Positions 1 to 9,119 of a stretch of 64,000 bases of DNA are shown one piece after another. The DNA is from Galeopsis tetrahit. Taxonomy: Eukaryota; Streptophyta; Magnoliopsida; Lamiales; Lamiaceae. Position 1 is the first letter of the stretch. The number at the start of each line of letters is the position of its first letter. The notes beneath the pieces are model-generated. The model was not told the DNA's origin. It ran no database searches and worked only from the letters and a program-made list of their open reading frames with translations. The position numbers were made by a program, and so were the translations under genes. Location of the stretch: assembly GCA_963675135.1 (NCBI GenBank), contig OY776125.1, positions 41,632,513-41,696,512 on the forward strand, given 5' to 3'.

Positions 1-2
1 AT

Positions 3-3000
3 CCAGAAGTTTATGGTACTGGCCATGAAGATGAGATAGCCCAAGAATGGCTATTAGTTCCAGGCCCTCTCTCCTCAACTCAAAACAAGAAGACTCTCAA
101 GCCAGAGTTTCTCAACCTGTTTGAGGTAGTTGCTAAGAGCCTCTTAAGCAACACTGGAAGCTTAGAGCAGGTCAGCCATCCAAGGATCAGAATCATGGCT
201 GCCATTATTGATGCCAGTGATAAGGGCATTAAGTTTGATTGGAGGACCTTCATCATGTCTGAAATGATGAAGGAGAAGGCAAAATTCAAGGTGAAAACCC
301 ACAACAAGGTGGTGCTAGAAGGGAAAATCAAGTATTGCACCAGGGCAAGCTTGTTGATTGAGAGGTTTTCCCACTATTCCCAGATGCAGACCTTTGCAAA
401 GCCCCTCCCAGCTCAAAAGATCTTGTTCAGAAAACTTAGCAAGAAAACTGAACAGAGAAGGATGCTTATGGCCAAACCTGCTGAAGAACAGGAGGAAGAG
501 AAGCCTAAGATGAAAAGGAGAACAAAGGCCAGGGCTGTCAAAACAAGAAAGATGTCTCAATTGTCTTCAAGAGAAGCCTCAGGAGCATCAGCTGAAGTTG
601 ATGCAGTGGCAGAAGAGGGAGTGAGTGTACCTTCTGACCACTCAGAAGAGTTGAGGAGGAAGTACAATGAGACTAGGCAAAAGAAGAAGGGTGATAAGAG
701 AATCAGGGAAGTTGTCCCTGAGAAGGAAGGAAGTGGAAGCAGTAGGGCCAGCAAGAGAAGGGCCAAACCTACTGAGAAGGTGTTGGAGCTTCAGGAAGAA
801 AGGTCCCTACAAATTGCTCTAAGGGAGAGCAGAGCTGAAAGCAGGACCAAATCCATGTCAAGGACTAATTCATCTGGTTCTGGAACTCCAGAATCCAAAG
901 TCCCTGAAGGTCAACCTATAGAGGTCAACCTCCCTGAAACTCAGAACCTTGAGCCCAACTCCCCTGAAACCCATATTACCCCTTCCAACCAACCCATTAC
1001 CCCTGTAAACCTCACAAAGAGATACTCTCCTGAGGGAAGTGTGCAGAGAAGTATGATAGATGTGCTAGCTGACATAGCTATAGATGAGACAAGGTTACAA
1101 TCTCCCCTTGACTCATCTATGCTCAATTATTCAAAACTTTTAGAAGCTGCACTCTTTACCCCAACTCCCTTGAGCAAAGCCCCTTCAGATCCATTGCTCT
1201 CAAAAGCAACTGAAGATCCTTCTACTATACCCAACCCATCTGAAGCCAACATTCCTGAACTTAACCTGCCTGAAGCCACATTAGGAGAACCCAGAGCCAA
1301 CTCCCCTATAACCCAAAATCCCCATTCAAGTGGAGATGAGGAGGAGTATACTTATGAAAGTATGCTCAGAGGAGGAGCCAAGGCTACTGTGGACAATTTG
1401 TATCCACAACTTGCTGAATTTCCAAGAATTAAGAAAGCCTTTCATGATTTAAGGATGCTTGTTGATGTGAAAGACAAATCTATGATGGAGATATCACAAG
1501 TCATCCAAGATAAGGGTGCAAACTGGTGGCAAATAGAGGAAAACAGATTGCTACACTTTGCTGGAGTTTCAAAGACAAGATTTCTCATTGATGAGGAGAT
1601 TTTTGCAAAGCTAGTAGCTGACAAGATTGAGGAGGAGAAAGAAAGAAAAGCCAAGGGAATCAAACACCCTGACAGTAGCTCCAATGATGATGATTCCCCT
1701 GATGATCCCTCAAATCCTTCAAATCCCAACCCTCCTGAAACCCCTCAAGCCAACCTCCCTGAATCCTCTCAACCCAAGTCTTCTATAGCAAACAGACTTT
1801 CAAACCCTCCTAAAACCTATCATAGGAAAGGCTCTGTATCTTCAGAGGTGTTGACCAAGGGTGGTAACACAACCAAAGACACATCTGCCAATGAAGGTTC
1901 TTCTGAACCCAAGGCACAACCTAAAGATGTGGAGGTTCCTTCTCAAGAGGCTAGTTTGGTTAAGGCCTATTCAGTGTCAGAAGAGTTGGACACTGATCAG
2001 CCCTTAATCATTCAGGATGACTCAGTGGCTATTGATAAGAGCACTGTGATCTCCCCACAACTGCCATCTTTGAACCTTGTTGAAGGTAGAGATGCTGCAG
2101 GTTTAGGAGAAGGAGTTGAAAAGGAAAGTAGTTTTGAAAAATCAGAGGGAGTTATGGATGATAGAGAGGTAGTTATCACTAAGATTGTGAGTGTACCAAC
2201 ATATGAGGGTGGTATAAGTGAGGAAGGACAGGTTATTCTTGAAGTCAAATCTGAACTTCAAGAATCCCTTGATGAGAGGAGGCCTGTTCCTTTAAGTGAG
2301 GAAATCTTTAGTGAAGGAAGAAAAGAAATAGTTGAAAATGAGGAGAAGACTGCTGATGTATCAGAGTCTTATGAAAAAGAAAATGAGGGAGATAAGTGTG
2401 TTTTTACTGATGCGTTTGATTTGTCTGATATTGCAGGGATAAGCTTTGAACAAATTTTTGCAGATGATTTCTTGACAGATGCTCCCATCCAAGTTGACAC
2501 TGGATCAGCACAAGCCCTGCTTGGGATGCAATCAGAGAAGTTGGATTCCTTGGCTCAACAAGTTCAAACAGCTCATGCAGAAACTTCTGGAGCATTAGAT
2601 GAGCATGGAAGAACTCTAGCTTCTGTTGAAATGAGATTAACTGGCTCTGAAGATGTGGTTTTACCCACAATGGAAGCAAGAATTGAAGGAGTAGAATCTG
2701 GTCTTCAAACCATCTCTACTGCAGTTCACAAAGCCCAAGTCAGTATGGAAAACATCTCAAAGGAGGTCAAGAAGGATCAAAAGATGCTGAGAGATAACCA
2801 TAATGCAAATGTTCAAGCTATCAGACTGACAATAAAGCAAGCTCTTGGCAAGAAGTCAGCCCTGCAAAAGAAAAGAGCTGAAGAGCAAAGGCTAGCTATG
2901 GTCAAAGCAGCCTCAGAAAAGTTTTCCCAAGAAGTGTTGGCCAACATTGCTGAAGGTGCAGTGGCCAACCTCACTGAGCTCCTGAAAACCAACTTGGATG

Positions 3001-4358
3001 CATCTCTTAAGGCAACCATGGAGGAGGTTGTCCAACAGAAAATGAAGCCTGTTCTTGCTTTTCTCAGCCTGAGTAATGACAAGATGCAAAATATACATGA
3101 TGAGAATGTATATCTGTTGGAAGAAATGAAGTCTCTAACCCAAGCCCAGTCCTTATTGGCATCTACTATGAGTGAACTGAAGCCAGAATGTTTTGATGCT
3201 GCCAAAAAGGGGGAAAGGGAAAGAGCAAGGGCAAAAGGTGCCTTAGTGATTGGGAGTCCAGTGAAATGGAAGGACAAAGTCCCTGAAGGAAAGGGAAAAG
3301 AGCCAGCAGTACTGAACTTGGAAGAATTGGATGAAGAGGAGCAGTTAGCATTGGCATTGAAGAACTCAATGGCCTCAGCTCAAGAGGAAAGAGTGAGGCT
3401 ACAACAAAGACCAGGTGGTGAAGTTTCAGGTTTGGACAAGGATGCTGAAGGTGTCCAAACTAGAGGAAAGATCAAGAAGGCCCAAGGAAAGAAGAGACAA
3501 GTTGAGAAACTCACTGACTTCCCCAATAGCCTTGATCTTCCACCTGAATTCAGAGTTGTTGATGATGAGCCTACATCCAAGAAAGCCAAAACTGCTGAAG
3601 AGCCCAAAGCTACTGAACAGGACAAGTCTTCTGAATCTGGCAAATCTACTGAAGGTCCCAAGTCCACTGAAGACATTGAAGAATTATTTGCTGAAGGATT
3701 TGGACCTGAACCAAAAAAGAAGATAACAGTCCTAGCCCATGATCCATCAAAGCTGTTTCATGAAGGGTATGGCAAAGACCCTGAAACACAACAGAAACTG
3801 GCCATGATGAGGGCACAAGAGAAAATGGACTTGATGGAAGAAGCTAACAGAGCAAGAGATGAGAGAAGAGCAAACTTTCAGAAACCAAGAAGGAGGAGAG
3901 CAACTTACAGCAAGATGAAGCCTCAGTTTCTAATCCCAATGGACACCAAATATCCACACTTGGATAAATGGGTGCCAATTCAGCTGAATGACACATGGGA
4001 AGTAGCCAAAAGGGAGTTTGTCTATGAATATTATGTCATTGACAGATGGAATGGAGGAGATGCAAACTCTGCCTTCACTGAGTTCATGCTAGAATACTAC
4101 AGAGAGTTGTATCAACAACTACTTGCAGCTGCTGACATTGCAAGAACTGAACTCAATGCTCCCAAGCCTATCATCTATATGCCTCCAAAGCTTGAAGGAT
4201 GGATTGACCAAGCAAGGATCCTAAGGGAGTTCACAGAAATTCTGAAGCTGAACAAGATGACCCTTGGACCTAAAGGAACCAACCAGGAAGCCATGGCACT
4301 CAAGAGGAGAGTGTGGGCACAATATGGGATGCTGCCACCTCCTGAGGATGATCTTTGA
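3..4358 (+). CDS. Element A extra (post-pol) gene, N-terminus outside the window
   Basis: The frame is open from the first bases of the window to TGA at 4356-4358, about 1450 codons without a stop; an ATG at 195 is internal. The residues before it match the equivalent part of the D and E extra genes (the stretch ending in IRIMAAI), so the true start lies upstream. In order: a globular N-terminal region to about residue 170, a long polar region rich in K/E and in degenerate Pro-Glu-containing repeats (NLPET, NSPET, NLPEA), acidic blocks, a likely coiled coil around residues 880-1080, a K/E-rich basic linker, and a compact aromatic-rich C-terminal domain of about 150 residues. No signal peptide or membrane segment is visible, so an envelope role is not supported. 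The N-terminal pattern resembles plant 'putative transposon protein' domains. Function unknown. Intactness suggests recent activity. Confidence 0.85.
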   Translation, partial: PEVYGTGHEDEIAQEWLLVPGPLSSTQNKKTLKPEFLNLFEVVAKSLLSNTGSLEQVSHPRIRIMAAIIDASDKGIKFDWRTFIMSEMMKEKAKFKVKTHNKVVLEGKIKYCTRASLLIERFSHYSQMQTFAKPLPAQKILFRKLSKKTEQRRMLMAKPAEEQEEEKPKMKRRTKARAVKTRKMSQLSSREASGASAEVDAVAEEGVSVPSDHSEELRRKYNETRQKKKGDKRIREVVPEKEGSGSSRASKRRAKPTEKVLELQEERSLQIALRESRAESRTKSMSRTNSSGSGTPESKVPEGQPIEVNLPETQNLEPNSPETHITPSNQPITPVNLTKRYSPEGSVQRSMIDVLADIAIDETRLQSPLDSSMLNYSKLLEAALFTPTPLSKAPSDPLLSKATEDPSTIPNPSEANIPELNLPEATLGEPRANSPITQNPHSSGDEEEYTYESMLRGGAKATVDNLYPQLAEFPRIKKAFHDLRMLVDVKDKSMMEISQVIQDKGANWWQIEENRLLHFAGVSKTRFLIDEEIFAKLVADKIEEEKERKAKGIKHPDSSSNDDDSPDDPSNPSNPNPPETPQANLPESSQPKSSIANRLSNPPKTYHRKGSVSSEVLTKGGNTTKDTSANEGSSEPKAQPKDVEVPSQEASLVKAYSVSEELDTDQPLIIQDDSVAIDKSTVISPQLPSLNLVEGRDAAGLGEGVEKESSFEKSEGVMDDREVVITKIVSVPTYEGGISEEGQVILEVKSELQESLDERRPVPLSEEIFSEGRKEIVENEEKTADVSESYEKENEGDKCVFTDAFDLSDIAGISFEQIFADDFLTDAPIQVDTGSAQALLGMQSEKLDSLAQQVQTAHAETSGALDEHGRTLASVEMRLTGSEDVVLPTMEARIEGVESGLQTISTAVHKAQVSMENISKEVKKDQKMLRDNHNANVQAIRLTIKQALGKKSALQKKRAEEQRLAMVKAASEKFSQEVLANIAEGAVANLTELLKTNLDASLKATMEEVVQQKMKPVLAFLSLSNDKMQNIHDENVYLLEEMKSLTQAQSLLASTMSELKPECFDAAKKGERERARAKGALVIGSPVKWKDKVPEGKGKEPAVLNLEELDEEEQLALALKNSMASAQEERVRLQQRPGGEVSGLDKDAEGVQTRGKIKKAQGKKRQVEKLTDFPNSLDLPPEFRVVDDEPTSKKAKTAEEPKATEQDKSSESGKSTEGPKSTEDIEELFAEGFGPEPKKKITVLAHDPSKLFHEGYGKDPETQQKLAMMRAQEKMDLMEEANRARDERRANFQKPRRRRATYSKMKPQFLIPMDTKYPHLDKWVPIQLNDTWEVAKREFVYEYYVIDRWNGGDANSAFTEFMLEYYRELYQQLLAAADIARTELNAPKPIIYMPPKLEGWIDQARILREFTEILKLNKMTLGPKGTNQEAMALKRRVWAQYGMLPPPEDDL
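3204..3216 (+). promoter_or_regulatory. Internal polypurine tract-like copy in the extra gene of A
   Basis: AAAAAGGGGGAAA lies inside the coding frame and repeats the core of the 3' polypurine tract found 1.7 kb downstream. The same GCCAAAAAGGGGGAA codon string recurs in the extra genes of C and D. A second plus-strand priming site (a central polypurine tract) is an inference. Confidence 0.45.
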
Positions 4359-4901
4359 ATGGCTAAGTCTTCTGACTTTTTCTAGGTGAAAAATTGTCTT
4401 ATCTGAAGATATTTTTGCTATGTGGTCAAAACTGCTGAAAGTGGACAAGCCTGCTGATATGTGCACTGACATGCTGTTTGCTCTAAAATGATTTGCTCTG
4501 ATACAAGAATTGATGCATTCTACTTTGCTATCTGGAATATCTTGTATTAGTTAGCTCTAGGTGTTAGATCTCTGATACCTGAAATAGTCTATTTTGCTCT
4601 GATCTTATGTTTAGTATATCTTGATTTGTAATGATTCCATGCTCTGATAAGTTATCTTCAACTATCAACATGCTTGTAATGATTCTCTTTATGAATGATA
4701 GTTGAACTACTTTTGAATCAAGATACATGACTTCAAGTAATCTCTCTATGCCTATCTTGAAACCTACTTGCAACAGAAACAGTGAATACACTAACACATT
4801 ATCTTTTCAGGAATATTGACCTTAGTCATGTCTTCTGAAGATACATGTAATAGGTGTAGACAAGTCACTTTTGCTTAGATTGTGTAGGTTTTGGCATCAT
4901 C
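4359..4901 (+). other. Element A 3' untranslated region
   Basis: About 540 bases between the stop codon of the extra gene and the polypurine tract. AT-rich, with several GCTCTGAT-like words also used in the LTR. No open frame of interest. Confidence 0.6.
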
Positions 4902-4915
4902 AAAAAGGGGGAAAT
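4902..4915 (+). promoter_or_regulatory. Element A 3' polypurine tract
   Basis: AAAAAGGGGGAAAT directly precedes the LTR start TGTTGGGA. The tract and the 15-20 bases around it are nearly identical in elements A, C and D although their LTRs differ. It is the expected primer for plus-strand synthesis. Confidence 0.9.
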
Positions 4916-5176
4916 TGTTGGGAATAAAATGATACATGTTTTGATTAAATACCAAAACCCCCTGAGACATGCCTAAGTCAATTGATAATGTTCTAAGAAT
5001 GTTAGAACACATAGCACAAGGCTAGATGAGAAGCTGAAATGTTAGGCAGCTCTTAGACAATTAGATGCACAATTGAGGGGGAACCTATGCTTTGAAGATG
5101 ATCAAGATCAAGTCCCCTCAAGGCTCAAATTCTGGAACAATCACTTAAGAACAAGGACACTCTATGAAAACCAAAT

Positions 5177-5434
5177 GCTCTGATCAGGAGAGTTGTCCAG
5201 AGAAGATGTTCATATGCAAGAACAAGTGAGTAGAGCTCAAAAGGACAAATCCAATATGATGCTCTGATCAGGAGAGTTGTCCAGAGAAGTTGTATACATG
5301 TTAGAATGATAAAATCAAAAGGACAAGCCAAATAAATCTGATCAGGAGAGTTGTCCAGAGAAGCCAACTCTATGTAAAAAGTGCTCTGATGCTAAAAGAC
5401 TAAATATGCTGATCAGAAGAGTTGTCCAGAAGAG
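5177..5434 (+). repeat. Four spaced copies of a 26-base motif in the A LTR
   Basis: Copies of CTGATCAGGAGAGTTGTCC followed by AGAGAAG start near 5179, 5263, 5338 and 5409, spaced about 70-85 bases apart; the fourth reads CTGATCAGAAGAG. Shorter relatives (AGAGTTGTCCAG) occur near 5638 and 6680. Arrays of this kind in U3 are often enhancer repeats; that role is inferred. Confidence 0.75.
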
Positions 5435-5887
5435 TTGTCTCAGCATGATTGAATCAGAACAGATGTTCTAAAGGTTGAAGATCAACTATGCTGAAGAGAA
5501 AGAGACAACCACACCCTAAAGATCACCAAAGAAACAAGCCAAGATCACTTTGAAGTGAGATAAAGGGAAAAGGCCAAGTCATCTGAAGAAGAGCAAGCCA
5601 ACCTTGCTGAAAGGCAAAACTGGTGATAGTGATAAGAAGAGTTGTCCAGTTGATAAGGAATATTGTCCTATCATTGGATCAACCTTCAGAAGCCATGTCC
5701 AAGTCCTAACAAGAAGTCAAACATTGGGAAAAGTGCTGAAGAATGAAGACAAAGTCTTACAAGCCGTTTATTACCCAAATGAGGACATGTCACTATCAAG
5801 AATCTGTCTTCCAGTTTGAAGAATTCAAGGAAGACATTTATAGCAATTTGGGGCTGCCTCTCCAACGGGCAAATCCTCCATTTTGTC

Positions 5888-5895
5888 TATAAATA
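5888..5895 (+). promoter_or_regulatory. TATA box of the A LTR
   Basis: TATAAATA in a CTATAAATAC context, about 970 bases into the LTR, at the position where the other LTRs also have TATAAATA. Transcription would begin roughly 30 bases downstream. Confidence 0.7.
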
Positions 5896-6738
5896 CAGAA
5901 GTGTGAAGACCATTTGAAGGCACCTCAACCTTGACAAGAATATCCAACTATCCTACAAGTTGACAAGTGCTCTTAAAGCCTTCAAAGAGACTATCTTAGT
6001 CTTTATACACTTCATCTAAGCTGAACTTCATTGTATAACCATACACAAGCTTAGAGAGATATCCTATCCTTATACACTGATCTCCATTGTAAAGGATATC
6101 TCATTAGTTGGAACCTTACTTCAATCCTTATTCCTTTCAAGTGAGAAAGTGAGAAGGTTGTAGTAGTAGAAGTGGTAGGAGCTGACTGTTGAGAGAAGAA
6201 CAGTTCAGTTCTGAGTTGAGAAGAGGGTACTAGGACTCTAGACATCCTAGGGATCAATTCACCAAGGAGTGGTGTTCTTGATCAAGTGCACCTTGGCACT
6301 ATAAAACAAGTTAATTCCAAGAGTGAAGGAATTATCCTGTTAAATCAGGGAAAGTGGATGTAGGAGCTTGAGTCTCTGAACCACTATATACTCTTGTGTT
6401 GATTTACTTTACAAGTACTTACATTCATTCAACACTGCACACAAAACTGATCTTTCAAAGATACATATTCAAAGACTGTGCAAAACAGATTTGGACAAGT
6501 TCCCTGAAGCTTAACTGGACTGTTTTGGATTGGGAAAGTGATTTCAGAAATTAAAGGAGTCTAAACTTAAAGGGCCAACCACTATTCCGCACATATAACT
6601 CCCCTAGATAGTTATTCAACTAAGTACTCAATAGTACTTAGTAGTTTGATTATCTTAGAAGAGTTAATCTTCTTCAGCAGAGTTGTCCAGACAACCTTGC
6701 TGAACTCTGGTTTGATCAAAATTGAAAAGAATTGCATA

Positions 6739-6770
6739 CAAGTGTATTCCCCCCCCCCCCCATACACTTG
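6739..6770 (+). repeat. Poly-C loop hairpin near the 3' end of the A LTR
   Basis: CAAGTGTAT and ATACACTTG are exact reverse complements and flank a run of 13 C (6749-6761). It would fold into a 9-bp stem with a C-rich loop 25 bases before the LTR end. Confidence 0.8.
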
Positions 6771-6795
6771 TCATATACTCCTTTCAGGACCAACA

Positions 6796-6857
6796 TTCCA
6801 GTAGTCATAATCTGCAATCTTGAACTTAGGCAACTTGTTCACATTAGTGTCATCCAT
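6796..6857 (-). pseudogene. Element B gag, first 20 codons
   Basis: Starting at ATG 6857 on the minus strand the translation contains NKLPKF...DYDYW, the hallmark start of SIRE-type gag (compare RKLPKFSVEDYDYW in D). It ends after 62 bases where element A is inserted. B belongs to a different family from D, as the residues between these motifs differ. Confidence 0.8.
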
Positions 6858-7004
6858 GTTTGATTAGACAAATAGGATCAGTAGTATAGCAGATAGATTT
6901 CAAGTATTCAGATAGTAACAAGTATCAAGAAATAACAGTAAGATCAGTAAAATATCCCTCAAGATCTGTAAGGTTATCAAGAAACAGCAGTCCAATGAAC
7001 TACT

Positions 7005-7016
7005 GCTCTGATACCA
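7005..7016 (-). promoter_or_regulatory. Element B primer binding site (tRNA-iMet)
   Basis: The minus strand reads TGGTATCAGAGC two bases after the LTR end CCAACA. This is complementary to the 3' end of plant initiator tRNA-Met, the usual primer of Copia elements. Confidence 0.9.
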
Positions 7017-7524
7017 CTTGTTGGTCCCAAAGTTGAGTTAATAATATTGAGTAAGCTAGTGAAAATGTCTAGAGGGGAGGGGTTAATTCTTAATGCTCTT
7101 GATTAAACAATTCAAACAAATAACAAACAGTAAAGTAAAGAACACAGAATTTTATAGTGGTTCGACAAATGTCTACATCCACTCTCACAACTACAGTTGT
7201 GAAGTTTTATTACTCTTCTTGAGCTTCTTGTGGCTTAAAGTCCCAAGATTAAGACTGTGATCTTATCGATTATACCACCACGTATATCTTCGATCTACTA
7301 GTAATTTTCCAAGTAACTAGCACACTTGTTTTACAAAATACAAACTTAAACTTGAAAAGTAAAACTTCTCTTTTAATAGCCTTTGATTCTTCTCTTCAAT
7401 TCAGTGGCTCTTCTCCTTGCTTTGATTTCCTTAACTCTGTGAGTTCTTGCTTGTAGACTTTGCTCTTTGAATTCTCTAAGATCAGTAATTTCTCAGTAGT
7501 CTTCAGCAGTAGGAGATCATACAA

Positions 7525-7532
7525 TATTTATA
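7525..7532 (-). promoter_or_regulatory. TATA box of the B LTR
   Basis: The minus strand reads TATAAATA after an AGTTC, identical in context to the TATA box of the C LTR. Confidence 0.65.
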
Positions 7533-8099
7533 GAACTTAGTATGACAGTTAGTAGTTTGTGAACTAACTCTCAACTAACTCTAAAACTGTTTTTGTAACT
7601 TCTTCTTGTAACCAACTTTGTAACTTCCTTCTTATTCCAAGTCAGCATTTCTTCAATAAATCTTCAGTTACTCCTTAAATAAGTTATCCAAACTTATTCT
7701 TCAATTTCACCAAATCAGCACAGTAACTTACTGTTCTGATTTTTACTCTTCGGATTTTTACTCTGCTGATTTTTACTCTTCTGATTCAATCAGCACAGTA
7801 ACCAAAAACTGTTCAAAACTTCTCCAGATTTTTTCTAAGCTTCACTTCAACTCTTCTTGAAGTCTTCTTATTCTGAAGTAGTCCTCTGAGTCTTCATTAG
7901 TCTTCTGATCTTCTCCTAATCTAGTTCTAATCTACTGTTCTGAACTTTTACACTGCTGAATACAAATAGAATACAACTTTACATATATAAAACCTATCTA
8001 TACATCAACTGAACTATATACAGATGAGTATATCTAAGTCCTACACTATAAGCTGTCTATACAATTCAAAACATCAGCTTAGTTCCTAACAGTTCATAT

Positions 8100-8450
8100 A
8101 TCAGATCAGTAACCAATAAGATCAGTAACTCATAAGATCAGTAACTCATGTAAGTTCAATAACTTCCATATAAGATCAGTAAACATCTAAGATCAGTAAA
8201 CACTTAAGATCAGTAACTTACATATAAGATCAGTAAGTACATCAGATCAGTAACTCAGATTTCAAATATCTCATATAAGATCACTAAAAATATTCTCAGT
8301 TTCCATACTCAGATCAGTAATCTTATTCCAGATAACTCAGTTAAGATCAGTAATTTTACTCTTAATATTACTCAATAAGATCAGTAAACTTATTTTAGTT
8401 AGCATTAAGATCAGTAATCTCAATTCAAGTTTCTCATCAGATTAGTAAGC
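8100..8450 (-). repeat. Clustered GATCAGTAA motif array in the B LTR
   Basis: About fifteen near copies of AAGATCAGTAA (minus strand TTACTGATCTT) are spaced 14-30 bases apart. The same array is in the C LTR. The regular motif with variable spacers suggests repeated factor-binding sites. Confidence 0.75.
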
Positions 8451-8575
8451 TTATATTCAGATGACTTAGTTAAGATGACTTAGAACCACATATATCACTA
8501 ACTTTAAGTTGCTTTTGGCCATCAAAACATACTTTCATCAACTAGAATATTGTTTATAGGATTCATATCCCAACA

Positions 8576-9119
8576 CTTGTTAGGGCAACATCATAGCCAG
8601 GATGCCTTATCAAGTTTCAAGATTAGAATTATGGCTGCAATCATCGACAAAGTTCAAGGTGATTGGCAAGGATTCTTCTTGGAAAGGCTGCTGACTGAAA
8701 AAGACAAAGTTTTGTTCGATGAGGATACCATGGAATTTTCGATTAAATCGAAATTAGGGTTTGGAAGCAAGCTGAGTTTCTTGCTGCCTCAGCTGGTTAA
8801 AAAGCCATATTGGAGTAATCCCAAGAAATTCCATCATGGGAAATTCTTGATGAAGAAGGAGTCTGTTTAGTTTGAACAAGAAAACCCCTTGGAACAACCT
8901 CAAGAACTTGAAGCACAAGAGTCTGGAGCTTCAATGTACCAATCTGAGGACAATCAACCTGAGGTTAGATCAAAATCGAGGCATGATCCGAGCAGTATTA
9001 GACCAAGGAGAGGAAGGTCTGCTACAGCTGCCTCAGAGCCAACAGTCAGATTTGTGGAGACTGTGGTGCAATCAAGCTCAGATGAGCGAGAGGTTAGTGT
9101 TCCTAGTCCTATTGTTGTG
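8576..9119 (+). pseudogene. Element C extra gene, first visible segment
   Basis: The translation from 8577 matches the end of the N-terminal region of the D extra gene (motifs KIRIMAAI, GDWQGFFLERL and the later HGKFLMKKE). The frame has a TAG at 8868-8870, then continues in another frame from about 8889 to 9119, so at least one stop and one frameshift are present. The gene start lies left of element B and the right end is cut by element D at the TTGTG target site. The basic Ser/Arg-rich stretch corresponds to the linker after the N-terminal domain in D. Dead copy; function of the family unknown. Confidence 0.75.
9115..9119. repeat. Target site duplication of element D, left copy
   Basis: TTGTG directly before the D LTR, matched by TTGTG at 23626-23630 directly after the other LTR. 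An exact five-base duplication is typical for Copia integration. Confidence 0.9.

Larger units (their letters stand above)
1..6795 (+). mobile_element. Element A: 3' part of a SIRE/Maximus-type Copia retrotransposon
   Basis: Seen: a long open frame, a polypurine tract and a terminal repeat starting TGTTGGGA and ending GGACCAACA, in the order expected for the 3' end of a Copia element on the + strand. gag, pol and the 5' LTR lie left of the window. The right end abuts the gag of another element on the opposite strand, so A inserted into B; the five bases after the LTR (TTCCA, 6796-6800) are the expected target duplication, whose partner lies outside the window. Assignment to the SIRE type rests on the long extra gene after pol and on the shared tract and termini with elements C and D, whose pol is visible. 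A has its own LTR family. Confidence 0.85.
4916..6795 (+). repeat. Element A 3' LTR (1880 bp)
   Basis: Starts TGTTGGGA after the polypurine tract and ends CCAACA, giving short inverted termini. It contains a four-copy repeat in the upstream half, a TATA box at 5888-5895 and a poly-C hairpin near the end. A sequence CTCCAACGGGCA at about 5860-5871 is a one-mismatch relative of the M-phase activator motif found perfect in the D/E LTRs, at a similar place upstream of the TATA box. The LTR ends exactly where the gag of element B begins in reverse. Confidence 0.9.
6796..8575 (-). mobile_element. Element B: 5' end of a Copia element on the minus strand
   Basis: Reading the minus strand: a 1557-bp LTR, a two-base spacer, a primer binding site and the first codons of gag, cut off at 6796 by element A. 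The rest of B lies left of A, outside the window. The LTR is the same family as that of element C, but the orientation is opposite and the LTR's outer end abuts the extra gene of C, so B inserted into C. The five bases beyond the LTR (CTTGT, 8576-8580) should be the target duplication. Confidence 0.85.
7019..8575 (-). repeat. Element B 5' LTR (1557 bp)
   Basis: On the minus strand it begins TGTTGGGATATGAATCC and ends GGGACCAACA. It is about 110 bases shorter than the LTR of element C, mainly by loss near the R/U5 end, and otherwise very similar. The minus-strand TATA box is at 7525-7532. The distal half (8100-8450) is a cluster of GATCAGTAA words. Confidence 0.9.

Noticed and set aside
3..4358. 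Extra gene as a viral-type envelope gene
   Set aside because: Position after pol fits the env-like label used for SIRE elements, but no signal peptide, transmembrane segment or cysteine-rich ectodomain is visible in any copy.
4564..6257. Short frames in the A 3' region and LTR
   Set aside because: They lie in LTR and untranslated sequence, several are built from the repeated motif, and nothing supports translation.
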